Part shown: positions 27,980 through 37,179 of the stretch, in pieces
How positions within the stretch are numbered: the stretch's first letter is position 1
Layout of the letters: the number at the start of each line of letters is the position of its first letter
NCBI GenBank assembly: GCA_005804885.1
Contig: SYOX01000071.1
Coordinates: 1 to 42,471, forward strand
Source of the DNA: Pseudomonadota bacterium
GTDB taxonomy: Bacteria; Myxococcota_A; Bradymonadia; Bradymonadales; GCA-2716585
Direction of reading: 5' to 3'
Length of the DNA: 42,471 nt
Translations under genes and position numbers: made by a program
The notes under the pieces: model-generated
Told to the model about the DNA's origin: nothing
What the model saw: only the letters and a program-made list of their open reading frames with translations
Databases searched by the model: none

Positions 27980-29443
27980 TTAGAACTCGGCCCTCGCGCC
28001 TGCCATCACCTGGATGTTGAGGGTGTCCTGATCGACATCCAGCGCGGTGCCAGGGGGGTTGAGGGTCGGGGTGTAGTCGGGGAAGTTGGTGTCGATGTCG
28101 AGGCGCTGGCCGTTGACGAAGAAGGTCACGGGCGTGGCCTTCAGGGTGTGGGCGAGCTCGGCCTCGAAGCGCAGGGTGGCGGCGGCCCGGACGCTGTCCC
28201 CGTCGTCGAGGGGGGCGTGGGTGGGGCCGGCCTGGTAGCCGTCGGGGGTGTATCGTCGCCATCGGGCGCTGGCGCCGAGGTCGATCCTCCAGCGCGGCGC
28301 GGGCTTGAGGCGCAAGGCGGGCGAGAGGCCGAGCTGGGTCCAGGTCTGATAGCCATCAAAGGCGTCGCGGTTGTGGTCGATGTCGAGGTCCAGGGTCAGG
28401 CGCGTCTTGAGGGTCCTGAGCTGGAAGGTCGAGCGGTGGCCGAGGCCGATGAGGGTGAAGCGGGCCAGCGGGTTGGGGGGCAGGGCGCCGGGCGCGGCGT
28501 GGGTCAGCCCCGTGCCGGCGTCTCTGGCGAAGTCGAAGGCGTGGGCGACGTGGGCGGCGCGCGCCTCGACGCGCCAGCGCCAGGGGTCGGCGCCGCCGTC
28601 GACGCCGAGGCGCCCGCTCCAGCGGTCGCTGTCGGGCGGGGTCAGGTGTGTGGGGCGGAGGATCGGGTCGAAGTTGGGGTCCTTGGTGGCCACGAGGCGC
28701 TCGAAGCCGGCTGAGGCGAAGAGGCGCAGGTCGTCGAGCCGCCATTGGGCGTGAGCGTCCGCGTCCAGGGTGTTGCGGCTGTATCTGGCGGTGGGGTTGA
28801 GCGATCCGGTGGGCAGGCCCTTGTCATCGAGGATGGGCTGGTAGAGGTCGGGCCAGGAGGGGCGGATCTTCCAGAGGCCGCGCAGCTTTGCGCCGACCTC
28901 GACGTCGTCGCGGACTCTGGCGTCCAGGGAGAGCCCGGCGCTGGCGTGGGTCCATTGGATGTCGTGTTCAAAGGGCTGCCTGTGAGCCAGCTCGACGGGC
29001 AGGGCGAGCAGGAGCTTGCCGCGCTGGTAGCGCATGCTCGGGGCCGCGGAGAGAGACCCTTCGACGAAGGGTCCGCGTTGATCAAGGAGCCGGAACCCGC
29101 TCAGCGCTCCGCCGGCGAGGCTGGCCTCGATGGGCATCAGGAACATCCAGCGGCGGCCGACGAGCGTGTGGACCTCGGGCAGCCGGGACTTGCGCTTCGT
29201 GCGCGCCTTCTTTTTCTTCTTCCTTGGGGTCGCGCGGGCCTTGTCGTCGGGGTCGGCGGCGAGCCCCGCGTCGTCTGGGTCGCCTCCCTCCTTGTCGCTG
29301 TCGGCGTTGGGGTCGCTGTCGGCGTTGTCGGCGTCGACGCCGGGCGCGGGGTCATGGGGGCTGGCCCAGGCGACCCCGGCCGTTGAGGCCAGCGCAGCGG
29401 CCAGGGCGCAGGCGAGGGCGAGGGCGCGGGCAGAGGCGCTCAT
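27980..29443 (-). CDS. Putative outer-membrane beta-barrel protein
   Basis: A 487-residue protein. A Sec signal peptide (MSASARALALACALAAALASTAGVAWA, cleaved near 27; quoted in parts as MSASARALAL...GVAWA) is followed by an Asp-rich region, a very basic linker (RKKKKKARTKRKSR, about 75-90), and then about 390 residues of alternating strands rich in Trp, Tyr, Arg and Asp. Examples are WRWRVEARAAHVAHAFDFAR, RLTLDLDIDHNRD and WRIDLGASARWRRY. The last residue is Phe (GARAEF), the usual barrel end recognised by the Bam machinery. It is last in the six-gene operon; its ATG overlaps the previous stop in ATGA and has GGAGGGA upstream. A pore or anchor for the operon's product is the natural guess. 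Confidence 0.8.
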   Translation of the reverse strand: MSASARALALACALAAALASTAGVAWASPHDPAPGVDADNADSDPNADSDKEGGDPDDAGLAADPDDKARATPRKKKKKARTKRKSRLPEVHTLVGRRWMFLMPIEASLAGGALSGFRLLDQRGPFVEGSLSAAPSMRYQRGKLLLALPVELAHRQPFEHDIQWTHASAGLSLDARVRDDVEVGAKLRGLWKIRPSWPDLYQPILDDKGLPTGSLNPTARYSRNTLDADAHAQWRLDDLRLFASAGFERLVATKDPNFDPILRPTHLTPPDSDRWSGRLGVDGGADPWRWRVEARAAHVAHAFDFARDAGTGLTHAAPGALPPNPLARFTLIGLGHRSTFQLRTLKTRLTLDLDIDHNRDAFDGYQTWTQLGLSPALRLKPAPRWRIDLGASARWRRYTPDGYQAGPTHAPLDDGDSVRAAATLRFEAELAHTLKATPVTFFVNGQRLDIDTNFPDYTPTLNPPGTALDVDQDTLNIQVMAGARAEF

Positions 29444-31038
29444 TCTCCCTCCGGGCACGCGGCCAGCGTGCGGGCAGAGGCGGCGTCGATCAGGGCGCTG
29501 TCGGGTGTGGCGGCGCGCATCCTGGCGAGGGCGGCCAGGGCGCCCTCGCAGTCATCGAGGGCGAGGAGTGCCAGGGTGAGCTGGTCGAAGGCGTTGTCGA
29601 GGTAGGGGCTCAGCGTGAAGGTCAGGGTGAAGGCCTCGAAGGCCTCGGCGGCCTCGACCCAGCGGGCTTGTTGGGCGCTTGAGCGCGCGCTGAAGTAGGC
29701 GGCGTCGTCGAGGTAGGGGCTGTCGGGGTGCGTCTGGGGGAGCAGGGCGAAGCGCGCTCGCGCGTCCTCGTAGCGCTCCAGTCGGTAGAGGCAGCGCCCG
29801 GTGTAGTAGGAGGCGTTGTCGGCGTAGATGCTCTCGGGGTGTTCGAGGGTGAGGGCGAAGGCCGAGATGGCGGTCGAGAAGGCCTCTCGGGCGTAGCGGG
29901 CGCGGCCAAGGAAGTAGCCGATGCGGTGGGCCAGGAGGGTGTCGGGGAAGTCGGTCAGGGCGCTGGCCAGGGTGAGCTCGGCGGCGGCGTAGGCGACTGT
30001 CGCGTCGCTGGAGCCTTCGTCGTCGAGGCGCTCAGCCTCGCGGAGCAGGACGCGGCCGCTGCGGTAGCGGGTGTTGTCGGCGAAGGAGGCGCCGGCGAAG
30101 GTGGCCTCGTAGGCCTCGTAGAGGGTCAGGGCGCGTTGGGCGTCGCCGAGCTTCTCGGCGATCCGGCCGCGCTTGTAGAGGGAAAGGTGCGAGAGCGCGC
30201 TTCGGGGCCAGCGGGCCTCGAAGTCCAGCAGCGCCGCCTCGGCTTCGAGGAGCCGCCCCTCATCGTAGAGCAGCGCGGCGAGCTGGTATTGGGCGTTGTC
30301 GGCGTAGATCGACTCCAGGTGGTCCTCGAGGATGCGCTCGAACCACGCCCGCGCGGCGAGGCGGTGGGCATCGGCGGCGTCCGGGTCCAGGCGGATCAGG
30401 GCGACCTCGGCCTTGCCGGACTGGTAGGCGGCGCCGGCTCGCCGGATCGGGGAGGAGCGCTCGTCGTTCATGAGGGCGTCGAAGATGACCAGGGCGGCGT
30501 CGGGCTCGTCGACGCGCAGGCGGATCTTGCCGAGGAAGTAGAGGGCGTCGTCCTGGTAGGGCTGGTGGTCGAAGCGCTCCCGATAGGTCAGGAGGGCTGC
30601 CTCGGCCTCGGGCCAGGCCTTGAGGCGGTAGTGGGAGCGGCCCAGGAAGTAGAGGGCGTCGTCGGTCAGGCGGCCCGGCGGGGTCAGGTTGGAGATCCTG
30701 GCCAGGGTGGTGGCGGCTTGGGGGTATCGGCCGGTGAGGTAGAAGCAGCGGCCGAACATGTAGGTGACGGCCTGGTGGCGCTCGACGGAGGTCGTCTCGT
30801 AGCTGGCCGCGAGCCCCTCGACGGCGGCGCAGTCCCGTGCGGCGTAGGCCTCCGCGATGGCTTTGACGGCGCGGTCGTCGGCGGTCGCGTCCCCGCCGGC
30901 CAGCGGGGAGCGCTCGGCGCAAGCGGTCAGGGCGGCCAGCGCTGCGCCGAGGGCCGCCTGGCGCGCGCGGCCCCTCCAGGCGCTTCGAGGCGGCGCGGCG
31001 AGGTCGGTCCGCGCCGGTTGTCGTGGGTCAGCAGCCAT
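29440..31038 (-). CDS. TPR lipoprotein (second of a tandem pair)
   Basis: A 532-residue protein with lipobox LTAC (Cys40) and TPR-like repeats over the whole mature part. Their common pattern is Y-x-D-N-A-x-Y-x-x-G-R-x-x-Y (YADNASYYTGRCLYRLERYE, YQDDALYFLGKIRL, SFADNTRYRSGRVL), as in BamD and YbgF-type TPR proteins that work in the periplasm on the outer membrane. The C-terminal segment (DCEGALAALARMRAATPDSALI) mirrors the end of the upstream lipoprotein, so the two are paralogues. The start at 31038 overlaps the upstream stop by 11 bases. It probably contacts the barrel encoded next. Confidence 0.85.
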   Translation of the reverse strand: MAADPRQPARTDLAAPPRSAWRGRARQAALGAALAALTACAERSPLAGGDATADDRAVKAIAEAYAARDCAAVEGLAASYETTSVERHQAVTYMFGRCFYLTGRYPQAATTLARISNLTPPGRLTDDALYFLGRSHYRLKAWPEAEAALLTYRERFDHQPYQDDALYFLGKIRLRVDEPDAALVIFDALMNDERSSPIRRAGAAYQSGKAEVALIRLDPDAADAHRLAARAWFERILEDHLESIYADNAQYQLAALLYDEGRLLEAEAALLDFEARWPRSALSHLSLYKRGRIAEKLGDAQRALTLYEAYEATFAGASFADNTRYRSGRVLLREAERLDDEGSSDATVAYAAAELTLASALTDFPDTLLAHRIGYFLGRARYAREAFSTAISAFALTLEHPESIYADNASYYTGRCLYRLERYEDARARFALLPQTHPDSPYLDDAAYFSARSSAQQARWVEAAEAFEAFTLTFTLSPYLDNAFDQLTLALLALDDCEGALAALARMRAATPDSALIDAASARTLAACPEGE

Positions 31039-32266
31039 TGCTGGCGCGCTGGGCGAAGTTGATGAGGCTGCTGCCGGGCGTCGCGGCGCGCATGGCCGCC
31101 AGGGCGTCGGCGGCGGCGGCGCAGTCGCCGGCGCCGACGTGCGCTCGGATCAGGTAGAGGTAGGCGTTGTCGAGGTAGTTGCTGTCGGGGAAGTCCGCGA
31201 TGAGGCGCTCCAGCAGGGGGATGGCGCCAGCGAAGTCTCCCCGCTCGTAGCGGGTGCGGCCTGCCCAGAAGGTGGCGTTGTCGGCGTAGTTGCTCCCAGG
31301 GTAGGCGATCACCAGGGCGTCGAAGCCGGCCTGGGCCTGGGCCAGATCGCCGGTCAGGTAGGTGCTGTAGGCGCCGAAGTAGGAGGCGTTGTCGGCGTAG
31401 ATGCTCTCGGGGAAGGTGTCGCGCACGATCGCCAGGCGAGCGGCGGCCTCGGGGTAGTTTCGGGCCTGATAGCGGGTCATGCCGTGGTAGTAGCGGGCGT
31501 TGTCCTCGTAGACCGAGCCCGGGTAGTCGGCGATGAGCTGTTCGAAGAGGGCGTCGGCCTCGTTGAAGCTGGGGGAGCGGGGGCCGTCGAGCTTGCCCTG
31601 CTCATAATGGGCGCGCGCTCCCCAGAGCAGCGCGGCGTCCCGGTAGCTGCTGTCGGCCTGGGCGATGACCTCGCCGAAGCGCACCAGCGCGCCGGGGAAC
31701 CGCTCCAGCGAGAAGTTGGCGCGGCCGGCGTAGTAGCGGGCGTTGTCCTGGTAGGTGCTCTCGGGGTCCCTCAGGAGGAAGGCGTCGAAGGCGGCGATGG
31801 CGTCGGCCAGGTCGCCGAGCTCGTAATGGGTGCGGGCGACGTAGTAGCTGGCGTCGTCCTGCAGGGCGCTGCCCGGGTAGGTGGCCGGGAAGTCGGCGAA
31901 GCGCGGCAGGGCCTCGGTGTAGCGCTCCAGTTCGAAGAGCGAGCGGGCCAGCAGGTAGGCGCCGTTGTCGGCGCGGGGGCTTTCGGGGAAGCTCCGGATG
32001 AAGGCCTCGAAGGCCGCCAGGGCCTCCTCGTACTGGCGCGCGTCGTAGAGAAGCAGCGCGGCCTGGAAAGCCTCCTCGTCCTCCGTGGGCATGTCGATGG
32101 GCTCAGGCTCGGCGACCTCGGGCTCGGGCTCGGACTCGGGCTCGGGCTCGGGCTCCTCGATCCGGAGCTTGCCCTTGACCGGGGCGTCCGTAAAACAGGC
32201 CGGCAAGGCGAGCGCGAGGGAGATCAGCAGGGGCAGCAGCGTTCGGTGCATCGTCGTGGTCCTCAT
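31028..32266 (-). CDS. TPR lipoprotein (first of a tandem pair)
   Basis: A 412-residue protein with a signal peptide ending LALPAC (Cys24). A Glu-Pro repeat linker follows (about 39-57), likely an extended spacer, and then about nine TPR-like units with the Y-x-D-N-A-x-Y motif (YQDNARYYAGRANF, YADNASYFGAYSTY, YLDNAYLYLIRAHV). It ends DCAAAADALAAMRAATPGSSLI...SNGC. The ATG at 32266 shares one base with the upstream stop (TGATG), implying coupled translation; an ATG at 32251 with GAGGA upstream is the alternative and keeps the whole signal. It is envelope-located, in the middle of the six-gene operon. Confidence 0.85.
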   Translation of the reverse strand: MRTTTMHRTLLPLLISLALALPACFTDAPVKGKLRIEEPEPEPESEPEPEVAEPEPIDMPTEDEEAFQAALLLYDARQYEEALAAFEAFIRSFPESPRADNGAYLLARSLFELERYTEALPRFADFPATYPGSALQDDASYYVARTHYELGDLADAIAAFDAFLLRDPESTYQDNARYYAGRANFSLERFPGALVRFGEVIAQADSSYRDAALLWGARAHYEQGKLDGPRSPSFNEADALFEQLIADYPGSVYEDNARYYHGMTRYQARNYPEAAARLAIVRDTFPESIYADNASYFGAYSTYLTGDLAQAQAGFDALVIAYPGSNYADNATFWAGRTRYERGDFAGAIPLLERLIADFPDSNYLDNAYLYLIRAHVGAGDCAAAADALAAMRAATPGSSLINFAQRASNGC

Positions 32267-34488
32267 CAAGGGGTGCCCAGCCGCGGAGCGAGCCGGGTGA
32301 CTTCGAAGTTCATGGGATCAAGAGCGCGGGCGCGGTTGTAGAGCGCGACCGCCTGGCTTCGCTGGCCTGCGGCCAGCGCGAGCTCAGCCTCGACCGCGAT
32401 GGGGTTGGCGTCCTTGGGGTGATCGGCCTTGGCCGTTTCGAGCAGCGCCTGGGCGGCGGCCTTCTCTCCGAGCGCCCAACGGGCGCGGGCCAGCGTGGTC
32501 AGGACCTGCGCGTTGGGCTTGCGGGCGCTGGCCAGCGGGGCCAGCGCCTCGATCGCCGCTTGCTCCTGACTCTGGTCGAGGTGCAGGCGCGCCAGGCGAA
32601 CGGCGGCCTTCCGGTGGGTCGGCTTGAGCTTGAGGACGCGGCGCAGCTCCTCCTCCTGATCGCGCACCCGCCCCAGCCGGCCGAGCTGGATGGCCAGGTT
32701 GAAGCGCGTGTTGACGCGCTCAGGCGCCTGGTCGAGGACCTCGTTCAAGGTCGCCATGGCGAGCTCGGTCTGCCCGAGCTTGGAGTAGATGGTCCCGAGG
32801 GCGTTGCGCACGTCGAGCTGATTGGGGTCGATCTCCAGAGAGGTCCGCAGCGCCTCGGCGGCCTCCTCGCGGCGCTTGAGCTTGTTGAGGCTCACGCCGA
32901 GGTTTCGCCACGCGGGGCTGTAGCGCGGCGACACCTCGACGGCGCGGCGGTAGGCAGCGACGGCGCCCTCCAGGTCGCCCTGGGCCGAGCGCTCGACGCC
33001 GAGGTTGACCGCGGAGCGCACGTGGGTGGGGTCGATCTTCAGAGCCCGCTCGTAGGCCTCGATGGCCTTGGCCCGGTCCTTCTTCTGGGCGTGGAGCTTG
33101 CCGAGGTTGTAGAGCGCGGTGGCGTAGTCTGGCTTGAGGTCCACGGCGGCCTTGTAGGCGCCGTGGGCCTCATCGAAGCGCTTGAGCTGGACCAGGACAA
33201 GCCCCCGGTTGAGGTGCGCCGCGGCGTAGTCGGGGTTGGCGGCGATGAGGCCGTCGAAGGCGGCCAGGGCCTCCTCGTGCCGGCCCAGGGCCTTGAGCGT
33301 GATGCCCACGTTGAGCCTGGCCTCGGGGTAGTCGCCCTCCTTGAGGGCCAGGGCGCGCTCGTAGAGCGCGAGGGCCTGGTCATGGCGAGACTGCTGGTAG
33401 GCGGCGCGGGCGAGCTGGAAGAGGGGCTCGGCGCGCTCGGGGAAGTCGACCGCGAGGCGCTCGAAGAGCTGCTGGGACTCGGGCCGCTGGAGGCGCTGGG
33501 CGAGCAGGGCGCGGTTGTAGAGCGCCTTGAAGAAGCCAGGGTCGAGGCGCGCGGCGCGGGTGTAGGCCTCCAGCGCCGCGTCGTCGTCGCCGGCCTTGGA
33601 GGCCAGGCGGCCGCGTTGGAACCACGCCGGCGCGAAGTCAGGCTGGAGCTGGAAGATCTTCTCGAGGCGCTCGTTGGCCGCGGCGCGGCTCTGCTCGGTG
33701 TCCTCCTTGGTCAGCAGCAGGACCTGGTTCCAGCGCGGCAGCAGGTAGTCGGGGCGGAACTCGATGGCGCGGTCGTAGGCCTTGAGCGCCTCCTTGGCGC
33801 GCCCCCCTCGGTTGAGCGCCACGCCGAGCGACTGGAAGGCCCGCGCCTTGCCCTCGTTGCCGGCCAGCCCGGTGGCGCGGTTCAAGACCTCGATGGCCTC
33901 GTCGAGCTTGTCGGCGTCGAGCAGGAGGTTGCCGAGGTTGAGCGTCGCCTCGAAGTAGCGCGGGTTGAGCTTGAGCGCCTCGCGGTAGTCGGCGATGGCC
34001 TCCTCGCGGCGCCCCGTTGACGACAGGGCCAGGGCGCGGTTGTAGAGCGCACGATCATAGCCGGGCCGCTGAACCAGCGCCTGGCCCAGGACCTCGATGG
34101 CCTCGGCGGCCCGCCCCGCCCGGATGAGGTAGACGCCCAGCTCGTTGAGGACGGCCGGGTCCCCCGGCGTCTGCGCCAGCGCCTCGCGCACGGCCTCGAT
34201 GGCGGCCACCTGATCGCCAGCGCGCGACAGCTTCCTGGCCTTGAAGATGGCCGGCCGCTCCAGGCTCGGGTCGATGACGCTGGCCGTGTCGCGCTCGTAG
34301 GCCGAGCCCTCCGAGAGGCTGTCGGAATCCCAGCCCTGGACCGCCGCGGTCACCTGGACGACGGTGTAGCGGCTGGCGGCCTGCTCAGCGCGGTTGTCGA
34401 CGTAGAGCGACACGCCCATGATCACCAGCAGGAGCCCGAGCAGCGGGATGAAGGACTCGGTCTGGAGCTTGTTGATGGCGTCGATCAT
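32266..34488 (-). CDS. Inner-membrane-anchored TPR protein
   Basis: A 740-residue protein. One transmembrane helix lies near the N-terminus (about 13-31, FIPLLGLLLVIMGVSLYV), and the polar remainder should face the periplasm. From about residue 75 to the end it consists of some 17-18 canonical TPRs, such as AVLNELGVYLIRAGRAAEAI, YFEATLNLGNLLLDADKLDEAI and VRSAVNLGVERSAQGDLEGAV. TPR superhelices bind peptides or partner proteins. The ATG at 34488 overlaps the ATP-grasp stop in ATGA and follows GGGAGAGG. With the two TPR lipoproteins downstream it could form a ladder between inner and outer membranes. Confidence 0.9.
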   Translation of the reverse strand: MIDAINKLQTESFIPLLGLLLVIMGVSLYVDNRAEQAASRYTVVQVTAAVQGWDSDSLSEGSAYERDTASVIDPSLERPAIFKARKLSRAGDQVAAIEAVREALAQTPGDPAVLNELGVYLIRAGRAAEAIEVLGQALVQRPGYDRALYNRALALSSTGRREEAIADYREALKLNPRYFEATLNLGNLLLDADKLDEAIEVLNRATGLAGNEGKARAFQSLGVALNRGGRAKEALKAYDRAIEFRPDYLLPRWNQVLLLTKEDTEQSRAAANERLEKIFQLQPDFAPAWFQRGRLASKAGDDDAALEAYTRAARLDPGFFKALYNRALLAQRLQRPESQQLFERLAVDFPERAEPLFQLARAAYQQSRHDQALALYERALALKEGDYPEARLNVGITLKALGRHEEALAAFDGLIAANPDYAAAHLNRGLVLVQLKRFDEAHGAYKAAVDLKPDYATALYNLGKLHAQKKDRAKAIEAYERALKIDPTHVRSAVNLGVERSAQGDLEGAVAAYRRAVEVSPRYSPAWRNLGVSLNKLKRREEAAEALRTSLEIDPNQLDVRNALGTIYSKLGQTELAMATLNEVLDQAPERVNTRFNLAIQLGRLGRVRDQEEELRRVLKLKPTHRKAAVRLARLHLDQSQEQAAIEALAPLASARKPNAQVLTTLARARWALGEKAAAQALLETAKADHPKDANPIAVEAELALAAGQRSQAVALYNRARALDPMNFEVTRLAPRLGTP

Positions 34489-35381
34489 GACCTCTCCCTT
34501 GCCTTCTCGACAAGGCGCCGCCGCAGCGGCACCCCGGTCACGTTCTGGATCTCCAGGCCCGGCCGGATGTTGATCTCCAGCACCAGCGGCCCAAGCCGCG
34601 CGTCGATGACCAGATCCACACCAAGGTAGTCGAGCGGCACGGCCTTGGAGGCGCGCTCGGCCAGAGAGACGATCTCGCCCCAGCAAGGCACGGTCAGCCC
34701 CACCACCGGCGCCCCGTTGTCCGGGTGGTGCGTGATCAGCGCCCCCTTCCACCTCGCCCGCTCGATCTGCCCCGTCTCCAGATCCACCGCCAGCCCCAGA
34801 CCCCCCTGGTGCAGGTTGGCCTTGCCGTCCGAGGCCTTCGTCGGAACCCGGACCATGCACAGCGCCGCGACGTCGTCGATCACGATGACGCGGATGTCGC
34901 TCAACCCGTCCTTGAAGAGCGCCGCGAAGAAGGGGTGGGGGACCAGCCGGGGCTCGACGATCGCCACGTCCCCCCTGTCGAGGCTGTAGACGCCGTAGAC
35001 GATGTCGGCGATGTGGCGCCGCAGCGCCTCGGCCTCCAGCCAGCGCCCCCCCGCCGTCTTGAAGCGCCCCCCCTCGCGCTCCGTGATGACCAGGATCCCT
35101 CGCCCGCCGCTGCCGTGGGCCGGCTTGATCGCGAACTCCTCCAGCCCCTCCAGCCGCGTCTCGATCTGCCCGACATCAAAGAAGCTCTCGAAGGTCGTCA
35201 GCGTGTCGGCCACGGCCACGCCAGCCTCGCGCAGGATCTTCTTGGCCAGCAGCTTGTCGTTGGCGATCGCGAAGTGACGACGCGGGTTGCGCGTCAACAC
35301 GAACTCGACGTTGCGGCGGTTCATCCCCAGCACGTCGCCAGCGCCCGGCGGCACCATCCAGTCGAACAGGCGCTTCATCAT
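34485..35381 (-). CDS. RimK-like ATP-grasp ligase (alpha-L-glutamate ligase-like protein)
   Basis: A 298-residue cytosolic enzyme of the ATP-grasp fold. It shows NDKLLAKKIL (41-50), the nucleotide-binding KPAHGSGGRGILVI with K86, SDIRVIVID (D162/R164), the flexible KASDGKANLHQGGLG loop, and VLEINIRPGLEIQNV with E269 and N271 for Mg2+. All key residues are intact. Relatives join an amino acid, often glutamate, to a carboxyl group via an acyl-phosphate; the substrate is unknown here. The family is regularly encoded beside the 7TM transglutaminase-like protein found directly upstream, with which it overlaps by four bases (ATGA, start 35381). An amide or peptide product is therefore likely, but nothing identifies it. 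Confidence 0.9.
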   Translation of the reverse strand: MMKRLFDWMVPPGAGDVLGMNRRNVEFVLTRNPRRHFAIANDKLLAKKILREAGVAVADTLTTFESFFDVGQIETRLEGLEEFAIKPAHGSGGRGILVITEREGGRFKTAGGRWLEAEALRRHIADIVYGVYSLDRGDVAIVEPRLVPHPFFAALFKDGLSDIRVIVIDDVAALCMVRVPTKASDGKANLHQGGLGLAVDLETGQIERARWKGALITHHPDNGAPVVGLTVPCWGEIVSLAERASKAVPLDYLGVDLVIDARLGPLVLEINIRPGLEIQNVTGVPLRRRLVEKARERS

Positions 35382-36973
35382 GCCCCCGCCCCTCCCCACA
35401 TCAGCCCGCGAAAGCGTATCCACTCGGTCATCCGCAGCCCCACCCAACGCCCGAGCCAGATGTTGATCGCCGCCACCAGCAGCAGCAGCTCCGGGAAGGC
35501 CAGCATCAGGATCTGCAGCGACAGCGAGTTGATCGTCAGGTAGCAGAAGGCCACCACCAGCAGCGTCCTGGCCATCGTCCACCAGGCCTCCCTGGCGCCC
35601 TCCTCGATCTCCATCAGCGTGAAGCGCTCTGCCGTGATCGCCAGGATCGCCACCGGGAAGAGCGAGATCCGACCCAGCGACGTGAAGCCCAGCTCCACGG
35701 CCGCGCGACCCCCGAAGAGCATCCCGCCGATGACCGCCGTCAACAACACCGCAAGCTGCGGCGAGTGCAAGAGCTCCAGCCGCGCCGTCACGCGCCGCAC
35801 CCCGCTGGCGAAGAGGATCAACGCGACGAACCCGACCATGCCCCACAAGAGCCCCGTGTGCCGCGCCGAGGCCGCGATCAGCACCGGCAGGAAGGTCCCG
35901 AAGGTCTTCAACCCCACCACGTTGCGGAAGAGCACCACCACGACCGCACCCAGCGGGATCATGATGACCACCCTCAGCAGATCGAGCGGGATGCCGATCT
36001 CCGAGAAGAACCCCCACAGGCCCAGAGAGGTCTTGTTCGTCTCCAGAGTCTGCCGAGGCACCATCTCCCGACGCACCTTGAACAAATGATGAAATCCGAT
36101 ATCCGTGGTGTGCTTGAAGAGCGCCTCGTCGCCGCGGTAGAGCGTCAAGTAATGGTGCGGCAACCTCGCGAAGTGGTCGTTGGTCGGGTCCATCGGCACC
36201 CAGTGACCCCCCACGAGCACCTCGACCCACTGGTGGCTGGTCTGCTTTTCACCCTGGGTCATCACGAGCCCCCCGACGAGCCTCGCCGGCAACCCCCTGG
36301 CCCGCATCAACGCCACGAAGAGCCGCGAGCGCCCATTGCAGCTGGCCTCCCCAAGCCGCAGCGCCGTCAGCGCGTCCGTCGTCCCCTTGAAGGGCTTGAA
36401 CTTCAACCCCTGGACCTCGTCGAACACGGCCTTGAGGTAGTCCGCCACGCGACCGCCCGGCGGCATCAGCCGATCCGACAGCGCCATGATCTCCGCGTTG
36501 GTCGACTGGATCACGTCCGTCGGCTCCAGGTACTTCCTGGCCGCGCCCGACGGCTGCGGCTGCTCCACCATCAACCCCGGGTCGATCTCGTACCTCAACC
36601 CCTGGCCATGAACCTGGAAGTGGTACACCACCGTCTTCTGACCCTCGGTCGGCACCCCCCGCCACTCACCGATGCGGTTGCCCTCCTCCGAGATCGTCGA
36701 AAAATCCAGCTCGCTGCTCGTGTTGCGCTCCGCAACGATCGTCTGGTGGCTGTCGCTGACCGGCAGAAAGGTCTTGAGCCGGACCTCGCTCCCATCGGAG
36801 TCAAAGGTCTGCATGATCGAGACCTCGTGGATCTCCTCCGGCGTCACGAAGTCGAGGTTGCCCACATCCTTGTAGCGCTTGAACGCCAGCAACGACGCCA
36901 CCACGATCAAACTCCAGCTGACCACCTGCGCCCACCGCCCCGCGCTCAACCTCGACCCACTTCCCTTGCTCAT
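35378..36973 (-). CDS. 7TM transglutaminase-like membrane protein
   Basis: A 531-residue protein. One transmembrane helix lies at about 15-31, then a periplasmic region with a transglutaminase-like domain (about 165-275), then about seven helices (325-510), the layout of the family called inactive transglutaminase fused to 7TM. Here a Cys-His-Asp set is visible: C212 in GEASCNGRSRLF, H247 in TSHQWVEV and D262 in PMDPTND, so catalysis cannot be ruled out. The ATG at 36973 with GAGGG upstream gives the correct first helix. It is the first gene of the six-gene operon and overlaps the ATP-grasp ligase. The promoter should lie in 36974-37179, shared with the divergent gene. Confidence 0.9.
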   Translation of the reverse strand: MSKGSGSRLSAGRWAQVVSWSLIVVASLLAFKRYKDVGNLDFVTPEEIHEVSIMQTFDSDGSEVRLKTFLPVSDSHQTIVAERNTSSELDFSTISEEGNRIGEWRGVPTEGQKTVVYHFQVHGQGLRYEIDPGLMVEQPQPSGAARKYLEPTDVIQSTNAEIMALSDRLMPPGGRVADYLKAVFDEVQGLKFKPFKGTTDALTALRLGEASCNGRSRLFVALMRARGLPARLVGGLVMTQGEKQTSHQWVEVLVGGHWVPMDPTNDHFARLPHHYLTLYRGDEALFKHTTDIGFHHLFKVRREMVPRQTLETNKTSLGLWGFFSEIGIPLDLLRVVIMIPLGAVVVVLFRNVVGLKTFGTFLPVLIAASARHTGLLWGMVGFVALILFASGVRRVTARLELLHSPQLAVLLTAVIGGMLFGGRAAVELGFTSLGRISLFPVAILAITAERFTLMEIEEGAREAWWTMARTLLVVAFCYLTINSLSLQILMLAFPELLLLVAAINIWLGRWVGLRMTEWIRFRGLMWGGAGA

Positions 36974-37179
36974 CCAGCCCTCGCCGTTTCTGTGCGCTGA
37001 ACCACACGACCCCCTTGGAGCCCGCGAGCGGACCTTTCGGGCAACGGGCCGCCGATTTAATCTCCCCACCCACCCCGGCGACCACCGCGCCGATCCACCC
37101 CAGGTTGCATTTGGGCGGCGCGGGGGTCATGCTCGTCGGGTAGCCAACGAGCGGGGATGATCGAGCCCAGGGTGTGGAC

